Source of the DNA: Mortierella alpina
Lineage: Eukaryota; Mortierellomycota; Mortierellomycetes; Mortierellales; Mortierellaceae
Direction: 5' to 3'
DNA: 64,000 bases
Assembly (NCBI GenBank): GCA_029449245.1
Contig: JANATF010000007.1
Span: 1,550,001 to 1,614,000, forward strand
The notes beneath the pieces are model-generated. The model saw only the letters and a program-made list of their open reading frames with translations. It was not told the DNA's origin and ran no database searches. The position numbers and the translations under genes are program-made. Below are positions 57,014 to 64,000 of the stretch, piece after piece. Position 1 is the stretch's first letter; each line of letters opens with the position of its first letter.

Positions 57014-59254
57014 ATCGAAGTATGATCTAAAGCGATCAAGATACGGTACGATGAACCTGACCAGTTAGCCTTTGCAGTGCATAGTCAATGCCTCGGTTGT
57101 GTGTTATGAAGTCGCGAGAACCACTTACATTTGTCTGCGGTGGTCTCGGGTGGTTGGTGGGTGTTTAGACCAGTGCTAATTGCAGGATGTGAAGTTTCTC
57201 TACAGAGGGAAAAATCTACCGGTGTACATGAGAGATTGTGGGGGCAGGCTTGCCTCAATTTATAGAAATCTCGCGGCCAAAGGCCTGAAGGAAGAGTGTC
57301 GAATGTAGCTTGGGGACCGAGCTTTGGTTGTCCTGTGCACTGGCATTCAATTGGCCTCACCTTTTGCACAATTGAAAGAATAACAAACAATAGAAAGCCA
57401 AGGTGTACAAAAATAAGGTTGAACGCCACACAGTGCGTGGGGCCATCTCTTTGTAACAAACCAATTCAACCCTGCAGGTTGATCTATGCATAACGGTCCC
57501 CTTGTTCCTTGTGATCCCACAACGACCACAGAGCAGTCCCCGAGCTGTCGCAAGAGTCGGCAATGGCAGCTCTTGGCTAGGGTGGCTATTCTTTCTATTT
57601 CCAACTCAGCTCTGACAATTGCTCGAGAGGAATGCTGGCTGTTTGCCCGCCCTTTGTCCACCTCTTGTGAGGTGTCGGCACTACACTCGCATTGGCGCAG
57701 TCAAAAAGAGAATCCCCACACGACTTCAAGCAAGTCTCATCAGGTAAGCCATCTGTAAAATCCACCATCACGCTTACGTCCTGAAGAGCCCCTTTCTCTT
57801 GTCATCTAGTCGGTCAAGAGCTAAATCAAGGGTGCTCGTGCGTGACATGTCACCCAATGGCCAATGGCTTGGACAAGTCATGACCCGCATTTTACTCGGC
57901 CCGGCTCAAGATCTTTCTCTCGCCACTGTGAGCATTGGCCACCTCAATTCCAAAATCTGCCTTCAAAAGAACGCAGTAGCGTCAAATGGCAATACAGAAA
58001 TGAACAAGGAAGGAGACTAACGGTTCTCGGCTTTATGTCCTATTTTGTACAGGGAGCCGATTCCCTGGACAACGGCAAGTTTTTGCCACGTTATTTTTTC
58101 ATGGCTGCTTGAGGCTAGATGATGAGGAGCAGCAGGCCAAAAGTGAAATATCAAAGCGGTAGAATGTACCGTATTGAAGGACCTGAGCAGAGCAATGCTC
58201 CTTGTCGTGCTTGATCGGGCCTTGAGTGTGAACTCCAAGGCTGTTCAAGGACTGGCGGTCCTTGAAAAAGGTCATTCTGTGAACGCACGGTCTGGGGTTG
58301 CGTGTTTGTACTAGCGCCGACTTGCTATGCTCCTTACGAGCAAACCAGGACCGTTCTCAACAACCTTAAACTTCCGGTGGACCGATTAGCGTAAATCACG
58401 TTGTTGGTTCGTGTGCTCCGATATGGAAAACAGAGGCTGGTCCGTAGGATGTTCCTTGGTGTGCGAACGTAATGCGATACTGTTAGCAATGTAGTTACAC
58501 ACCCTCTCTCTTGCAAGGCTTGATGCTTGGTATCAAGGTGTATAAGGAGCTGATATGACGCACTCTTTTTGAATTTGAATGGTTGCAAGGAGTGTCGACC
58601 GCTTGAAGTGTGCGTTTGACAAGGTCAGCATGCAGATGTGCGCCGTGAGGCATAGAGCCGATCTGGCCAAAGGACTGAAAAGAGTCTGACGTCTGACGGA
58701 TCGCAGCGCAAACTGTGTCTAGAAAGACTAGTGAAGACTAGGGCTAAGGACGGCGACGGCAGTGCTTTTTTGTTCACGCAGCGATGACAAGTGAGACACT
58801 GTTCTCACACCTTTCTTTTTTTTTTTTTTTTTTTTTCTCTCTCTCTCGTTGTCATTGCCATTGTCATGGCTCGTCCCTTGTCTTCTCTCTCTCTCTCTGC
58901 TTTCTCTCTCTCTCTCCCCTCTCTCTCTGTCACTCGTCTCTTTCTTTTTCTCTCTGCTCGCTGCCCTAGGATCGCCGAGATCCCTCCTGCCCTGCGAGTC
59001 GTCGTCGCCAATCAGCCCGACTTTCCTTTTGGCTCTGATCCGAGATCAGCAGCCAGCAAGACACGCCAGTGCCCCAGAGCCAATAGCCTCGCTCGTCCTC
59101 TGTTCTTTCTTCTACAACGGCACTCTGCACCTCTACCCTCCCTTTGTTCCTTAACACCTTCACTCACTCTCTCTCTCTCTCGCTCTCTCTATACCCGTCA
59201 TCCTCGTCCTCAGCCTCATCCTCGTCCTATTCATCGCCTTCCTCACCTCTGCAG
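57014..59254. other. 2.2 kb region without supported genes
   Basis: Short open frames on both strands lack homology, codon bias and splice support. The left end is the Ras leader. Near the right end, a 21-base poly-T (58816-58836) runs into long CT repeats (58837-58945 and 59166-59190), probably the leader of the MARVEL-like gene. The middle (57300-58700) shows no recognisable repeat, RNA gene or transposon remnant. Confidence 0.4.
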
Positions 59255-61372
59255 ATGCCACCCAGTCCTACCCACAACATCGTCCGAGCTCTCCAGCTGG
59301 CCCTCTCGATCTCCATCGTCGCCACAGCCGCTTTTCTCCTTCACTACCGCACCCAGTCCCACTCCAACTTCACAAACGAGCCGCTCGTCTCCTGTATCTC
59401 AGGCGGCGTCGCCTTCATCTACGCCGTCTGGGCCCTACTCAACCATAGGCGCCAGCCAGACAGCTACCGCTGGAAATATCTGCATGGACTGGCATGCATT
59501 GTCGTCGTAGGCCTACTGATCGCTGGATCCGTTCTGGCATTCGTGCTCGGGAATCACGGCGTGCTCTGTCAGCAGCTCGAAGATGCCGATGATGTCAAGA
59601 ACACTGGTCCCATGGGAAAGAGAGACCTTCCAGAGTATGAGGGCGGGCGGCACTACGGACCCCTGGACCGCTGCGAGAACTACTTCGCGGAAATGGACAA
59701 GGCCAACGCCGTCATGGGGATCGTTGCGGCCGTCATTTGGATGGCAGATTTTTGCCTGATCTTTGGACTTTGTGGCAATAGCGAACTCTATGGGCCACAG
59801 CGCGACTATCCTGCTAGGAGAGGGCAAATTGCGCCTGAGGATGAAGACTTTTATCCAGCTGGGGAAGGCTCTCGGCGAACAGATGACTTTGAGCCACAAG
59901 AGGACTACCACGATACACTTGATCAGCGGAATATGGTATTGAAGTGGCTCGAGCAGAAGAACAGAGCCGGATCCAGGAGTATGGACGATCCAAGGAACCA
60001 CGTTCAAGAGCCCATCCCGCTTGCGATGCGGCAGAATCTCGGTATGGGCGGTGCCTCCAGCAATAAGTCTGGAGTACCACCTGAAGCAAGCGGGAACCCT
60101 CCCAATTATTACTCTGACGCTACTTCCACAACCGCCATCAGTTCCGATCTGCTTTATGTAGAGACTGCCAGGGCTGAATCACCCCCAGGAGCCGCCATCA
60201 CGATACTCTCACCGCCTCCGCTCCCACGCCCCAGATGGGTCCAGCCACCCGACTCGCCCACACTGCCGGCCCCGAGAAGACTCCAGGAACCACAGCGATC
60301 ATTCTCAAGTGACAGAGTTTCCTTCACGGAGGGAGGACCTACGCTGCCAGAAGATAGCACGCCTCAAGGAGCTCAGCCAGAACCCGAGTTTGATTTGCAG
60401 TTTTCTTCAACAGCGTCTTCACCCCGCTACGTCGAGTTCCCACCAGGCCCTGCCTGTTATGTGTTTGAATCCAGCCAGCAAGAGTTCCTGCCTAGCTACG
60501 TCAACATGGCCGCTCGGTTTGAACAGAAGCAGACGTTGAAACAGTTTTCTCCGGCATCATCAACACCGTCCTCGGCGGCTTCAGGAGCAGGGACACCAAC
60601 CGGGAAGAGGAACAGTAATCAGAGGCGGATCGTCATAACAGGCCTTGGCTTTGACGTGTCGTCGAGAGACGAGGCCGAGATTGCTGCTGAAGAGGCTGAG
60701 GCAACATCAAGAGGTACCGCAGAAACCGACTCTACAGGCGTCCGTTCTCGCGTCGAGGAACCGCCAAAACAAGGAGCGAAAAAAGGACGGGACTCTTCCG
60801 AAGCCTTGGATGCAGCCCTCATCGCATCGCTAGGTTCGACTTCGGAGCTTCAGCGGAGTGAGAAATTGCCCATTGCCACGCCTCTCTCAGCGCCCGCCAT
60901 CTCTCCTCACGCCTCAACCTCACCTACATCTGTGCCAGTCATATCTGCAGAATCTTTGTCGAGTCCTCAGTCCATGGGCAGCAAGGATTCTCGCCACAAA
61001 GCCGTTCTTAGCAATGCCACCAGTATAAATTCAAGCCCAAGAACTAGCACAGCGAGTGCTGGTTCAAACAGTAGTGGAACAAGTGCGATGAACAAGAAGC
61101 CCGCCATGACTAAGCGGAAGACCTCGAAACTCTCGGTCGTCACCCTCAAAAATGGTCTTCAGAATATCAAAAGCAACAGCAGTGACACTGGCAACGGCAG
61201 CAGCAATAACGCTCTTAATAGCACAGGTATAGGTTTGAACTCTACTGCAACAAGCGCTGTGGGCACGCCTAATGTAGAACTAAGTCCCGCGATGAGAAGT
61301 ATTGTGGTCTCGGGTGGGACCTCGCCTCTAGGATCTGCCTCCCCTCGTTCTCCATACCGCGGCGATTTTTAA
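59255..61372 (+). CDS. MARVEL-like four-transmembrane protein with long Ser/Pro-rich tail
   Basis: From MPPSPTHNIVR the protein has 705 residues; the frame extends upstream to 59144 only through a repetitive Ser/Leu stretch. Four spans occur in the first ~175 residues: ALQLALSISIVATAAFLL, VSCISGGVAFIYAVWALL, YLHGLACIVVVGLLIAGSVL and AVMGIVAAVIWMADFCLIFG. The spacing matches fungal MARVEL-domain proteins (Nce102/Fhn1 type). Two cysteines in the second extracellular loop (VLCQQ and RCENY) may pair. The tail of ~530 residues is low complexity, with Pro-rich stretches (SPPPLPRPRWVQPPDSP) suitable for SH3 binding and several Ser/Asn runs. It is unrelated in sequence to the tetraspan array at 28-35 kb, although similar in layout. 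Confidence 0.8.
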   Translation: MPPSPTHNIVRALQLALSISIVATAAFLLHYRTQSHSNFTNEPLVSCISGGVAFIYAVWALLNHRRQPDSYRWKYLHGLACIVVVGLLIAGSVLAFVLGNHGVLCQQLEDADDVKNTGPMGKRDLPEYEGGRHYGPLDRCENYFAEMDKANAVMGIVAAVIWMADFCLIFGLCGNSELYGPQRDYPARRGQIAPEDEDFYPAGEGSRRTDDFEPQEDYHDTLDQRNMVLKWLEQKNRAGSRSMDDPRNHVQEPIPLAMRQNLGMGGASSNKSGVPPEASGNPPNYYSDATSTTAISSDLLYVETARAESPPGAAITILSPPPLPRPRWVQPPDSPTLPAPRRLQEPQRSFSSDRVSFTEGGPTLPEDSTPQGAQPEPEFDLQFSSTASSPRYVEFPPGPACYVFESSQQEFLPSYVNMAARFEQKQTLKQFSPASSTPSSAASGAGTPTGKRNSNQRRIVITGLGFDVSSRDEAEIAAEEAEATSRGTAETDSTGVRSRVEEPPKQGAKKGRDSSEALDAALIASLGSTSELQRSEKLPIATPLSAPAISPHASTSPTSVPVISAESLSSPQSMGSKDSRHKAVLSNATSINSSPRTSTASAGSNSSGTSAMNKKPAMTKRKTSKLSVVTLKNGLQNIKSNSSDTGNGSSNNALNSTGIGLNSTATSAVGTPNVELSPAMRSIVVSGGTSPLGSASPRSPYRGDF

Positions 61373-61454
61373 AAGGCGTTATATGTTATCGACGATATTA
61401 AAAGTAATGATCCATTAATATTTACAATGATGACTTCCCGAGGGCGCGGTCACT

Positions 61455-63344
61455 CTACATTCTAGCAGCCTGAACGCTTTGACGGTGAGAGAGCCTGGAG
61501 GAGCTGCCACTCGATAGTGACGGCCTTGGTGAAATGGGTGAGATTGGTGGCATGGATCCGACGGGCGAGTTGGGCGTAGGAGATGGCGTTAGGAAGCCAT
61601 TGCTGCTGTTCTGTCTTGAACGCGGAGGCGACTCCTCCATCGACGGCTGCTGCCGTATTGAGGAAGACGAGGAGATGGATGACACTCTGCGCTCACCTCT
61701 CGTGGGTGTCAGTTGTGAGACTGACGAGTGTGATTCGCCCTCATCAAAGCGGCTTGCCCCTGCTTCAGCGAGGGGTGTGGACGGATGTGACAACTCATGC
61801 GAGAGGGTGGCCGTGATCCTGGGTATAATGACAGAGAGTGGCGAGGACGGGCTTTGTGAGCTTTGGTCAATGAGCGTTTCGCTCCTCCATGTCTCTGCTG
61901 AAGGCCGTGCTGTGGTTGTCGGCGACAATGAAGTCTGCTGATCCTGCAGCGCCATTTGGACAGTTGTTGCATACAATGAGGTTCTCTGGAGACCATCTTC
62001 TGTATCAAGACACACACCGTGCTCCGTCAAAATATAGGGCGACTCGTCTCCTTCGCTAGCAAGATCTCGCGTTTCAGGCACGCATGGCGCACCTGTTACC
62101 GTATCTGCAGGGCTGGATTCCGGCTGCACTCCATGCCCTTTACCACCGCTACGGATATTCCTGAGCCAAGCTCCGAGCAAGCCTTGGCGATGACCCTTCT
62201 GTTCCCTGTTCAATGCATGGTCCACGTGTACCTGCCCTGTTTCCACATCTTTTATATCCTGCATGGAGTGTGATGAGGTTACCGACGCTCTGCGCTCCTG
62301 GTCCCGGTCCCTCCCTGAACCTGAGATGGGCCGCACCACCTTCCTTGCCATCTTCCTCTCCTTCTCGTCCCTCAGTTGCTTTCTCCTTCGCGCCAGGCCA
62401 AAGATAAAGGCAGCTCCCAGGATGACCACCATTCCCACAACGGCCCCCATCCAAGGCTGGAAATGCGAAAGGGAGTGTCCACTTCCTGGACCCACAGCAC
62501 CAACACCTGAATCCACCAGGGACCCGTTGCGGCCATGCTCCACGCGCGATGGCAAACACACGGTCGGCCCAATCTTGGCTCGCCTCTCAATCCTCGAATC
62601 CTGTTCGGGATCTCCACGACTTTCCTGAGGACGAGACCTTGCATGTAGGACCAAGACCTTGTAGGAAACCTGCTCGTCGCAGCGCAAAGAGATACATTGC
62701 ATGTACGAGGTGCAGTTATGAAAGACGGGCAATTGCTCTCTGCAGATCCCTGAACCTGCGGACGACGAGGAGGAGCCCCCTGCACGGTCGCAGTACGATC
62801 CTTGCTCGCAATCGCCACGGAGGTTGAAAATATCCTCGTCTGCGCCCACGCCCGGAGATTGTCCCGCGACCTCGTTTAAACGTTGGTTGGCCATTGCGAC
62901 CAGGGTCTGAAACAAAGGGTCAGACGTTGAGGGCAGGGGTATTGCGGAACATGGCTGGCCGAGCCGTGCAGGGCCCTGGTACCGGACGCGCTGGCCATCC
63001 ACTCCCAGTAACGGCGGGGACGGGTTCGAGGCGTTGTTGTTGGCTGCAAGAGCGAGCTGAGGAATCAGGGCTGGTAGAGCTCCGCCCGGCAGTTGCTGTT
63101 GTTGTTGCTGTTGCTGCAGCTGTTGTTCATTACTGATATACGCAGTGTCGAGGGTATAGATGAACCCGCGAGTGGTCGATATTGGCGCACAAAAGAGTCC
63201 CTCGGTTTGTATGAAACAAGCCAAGGGGCCAGTGCTGTTAGTATTACTTGTGGTGCTTGGACACCGAGGAGAGGGATTCTGAATGGAGATGTCACCGCAG
63301 CTCGGCTGCGAGGCAGGTATCTCTGTGAAGTCCGTCGATGCCAT
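61455..63344 (-). CDS. single-pass membrane protein with Cys-rich ectodomain, unknown family
   Basis: The first in-frame ATG gives 629 residues from MASTDFTEIPASQPSCGD. About 300 residues with spaced cysteines (LACFIQTEGLFCAP; GSYCDRAG; GICREQLPVFHNCTSYMQCISLRCDE) precede one transmembrane segment (MGAVVGMVVILGAAFIFGLA) and a basic stop-transfer RRRKQ. The tail is Ser/Pro-rich. The cysteine pattern resembles dickkopf-type modules in other fungal membrane proteins, but this is only a pattern. No signal peptide is visible at this start, so an upstream exon may be missing. A 69-nt stretch after SLRCDEQ (GTTTCC...CAG) could be an in-frame intron. It is convergent with the MARVEL-like gene, with only 82 bp between stops. 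Confidence 0.65.
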   Translation of the reverse strand: MASTDFTEIPASQPSCGDISIQNPSPRCPSTTSNTNSTGPLACFIQTEGLFCAPISTTRGFIYTLDTAYISNEQQLQQQQQQQQLPGGALPALIPQLALAANNNASNPSPPLLGVDGQRVRYQGPARLGQPCSAIPLPSTSDPLFQTLVAMANQRLNEVAGQSPGVGADEDIFNLRGDCEQGSYCDRAGGSSSSSAGSGICREQLPVFHNCTSYMQCISLRCDEQVSYKVLVLHARSRPQESRGDPEQDSRIERRAKIGPTVCLPSRVEHGRNGSLVDSGVGAVGPGSGHSLSHFQPWMGAVVGMVVILGAAFIFGLARRRKQLRDEKERKMARKVVRPISGSGRDRDQERRASVTSSHSMQDIKDVETGQVHVDHALNREQKGHRQGLLGAWLRNIRSGGKGHGVQPESSPADTVTGAPCVPETRDLASEGDESPYILTEHGVCLDTEDGLQRTSLYATTVQMALQDQQTSLSPTTTARPSAETWRSETLIDQSSQSPSSPLSVIIPRITATLSHELSHPSTPLAEAGASRFDEGESHSSVSQLTPTRGERRVSSISSSSSIRQQPSMEESPPRSRQNSSNGFLTPSPTPNSPVGSMPPISPISPRPSLSSGSSSRLSHRQSVQAARM

Positions 63345-64000
63345 TGCGAGGGTGGGATGGGGAGGTGTGTAATGGAGCAAGGAGAGAAATGCAACAGGCT
63401 GTCAGGGGATGATGAGCACCACAGAACACTTCGGGACGCTGGCTTTTTTTTTTTTTTTTTTTTTTTTTTTTTGTTTGGCAAACCCGGGTAAGCAAATCAA
63501 TACCTGGTATTCAAAAGCTTTCCCAGCCCGCTGGTCCTGTTACCCCTGGTCGTCACCTGACAAGCCAACAACGTCTTTCCCGCTCAGTTAATGCAGCAGG
63601 CCTGGCCTCTGCAACGGCTGAGGTGCAGCGAGACAACACCACCAGTCGAGATGGGCTCCACTTGCTCATCAATCCAGCAATTGCAGCAGGCAGGCATGAT
63701 TTGTCCGTGTCGGTGCGCAGTCCTGTGGTCCCCCTCGACGCCCTGTCGTGGACACATGCAGGCATGTTACTGACAGGTTACTGTACCTCAAGACGCGCCG
63801 ATGAAGAACATCAGCATTACATGTTCCAATTGCCGCTGCCATGGCCACCGAGGATATCAATCGGGAATTGAATGTTCCCTCCTGCGGTTTTCAACTGCTG
63901 CACACTTTGCATCACCGGGGGATGTGCCAAGGGTGGATGGCCCTCCATATTTTCTGACCATCAGTCGTGATCCCTCGGCACAGCTTCTAGGAGGCTCAAG
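63345..64000. other. right edge: poly-T tract and possible start of a further gene
   Basis: A poly-T run of 29 bases lies at 63444-63472. To its right, an open plus-strand frame (about 63580-63870) and a Kozak-like ATGGCC at 63840 (MATEDINRELNVPSCGFQ) are present. After 63890 another frame reads FSTAAHFASPGDVPRVDG toward the window edge. These could be first exons of a gene cut off by the boundary, but no family is recognised. Confidence 0.3.
63444..63472. repeat. poly-T tract
   Basis: Twenty-nine consecutive T lie between the membrane-protein start and the right-edge sequence. It could be a homopolymer expansion, or the poly-A tail of an old retrotransposed sequence on the minus strand, although no element is recognisable next to it. 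Confidence 0.8.

Noticed and set aside
57465-57485. CCTGCAGGTTGATC-like string recalling the 18S rRNA 5' end
   Set aside because: Only about ten bases agree, and the following sequence is not rRNA.
57085-58588. Several 60-125-codon frames between the Ras and MARVEL-like genes
   Set aside because: None has homology, splice support or codon bias, and they overlap each other on both strands.
1-64000. CRISPR arrays, bacterial operons or integrated phage
   Set aside because: No regularly spaced repeats were seen. All recognisable genes are eukaryotic and intron-bearing.

Overview
This window is nuclear DNA of a filamentous fungus. The genes carry many short GT–AG introns, polyglutamine and polyasparagine runs are common, intergenic spacers are short, and the conserved proteins are fungal or pan-eukaryotic. 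The mix (Dicer, APC1, a CORVET Vps3 subunit with TGFBRAP1-like features, a SH3-SAM-PH protein, GPI and MARVEL-like proteins, Ras with a long extension) best fits an early-diverging lineage such as Mucoromycota/Mortierellomycotina. That placement is inference, because no rRNA or other marker is present.

Layout. 1-7.3 kb, minus strand: CDC45 (replicative helicase), then a Vps3/TGFBRAP1-like CORVET subunit. 7.5-8.7 kb: ribosomal protein uL15 (RPL28/L27a), divergent from Vps3. 9.2-11.2 kb: a tandem pair of small secreted proteins with eight conserved cysteines. 11.7-12.9 kb: a D-2-hydroxyacid dehydrogenase. 13.0-15.2 kb, minus: RAD52. 16.6-20.9 kb: a Boi/Pob1-like SH3-SAM-PH polarity protein that also carries a calponin-homology domain. 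21.1-27.9 kb: APC1, the largest anaphase-promoting complex subunit.

28.0-35.0 kb, minus, is the accessory part of the window. It is a tandem array of five related four-transmembrane proteins. Three are complete, with LPKY and C-terminal PPVY motifs; two are truncated. A decayed copy of a neighbouring SANT gene is embedded in it. 35.7-36.8 kb: the intact SANT/Myb gene. 37.0-42.2 kb, minus: Dicer. 42.6-48.3 kb, minus: clathrin heavy chain. 48.9-49.3 kb: mitochondrial uS8m. 49.8-51.8 kb: a TBC1D20/Gyp8-type Rab GAP. 52.0-53.0 kb, minus: PRA1/Yip3. 53.7-54.6 kb: a small hevein-like GPI-anchored protein. 55.0-57.0 kb, minus: a Ras-family GTPase with a ~375-residue N-terminal extension. A gene-free stretch of 2.2 kb follows. 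The window closes with a MARVEL-like protein (59.3-61.4 kb) and a single-pass membrane protein of unknown function (61.5-63.3 kb, minus).

Two functional themes recur. Membrane traffic is represented by Vps3, clathrin, TBC1D20 and PRA1, with the PY-motif membrane proteins as possible Rsp5/Nedd4 clients. Genome duplication and the cell cycle are represented by CDC45, RAD52 and APC1. The neighbours are not operonic; each gene has its own promoter. Gene models were built by joining exons by eye at GT–AG boundaries that keep frame and family homology. No tRNA, rRNA, CRISPR array or intact transposon was seen.
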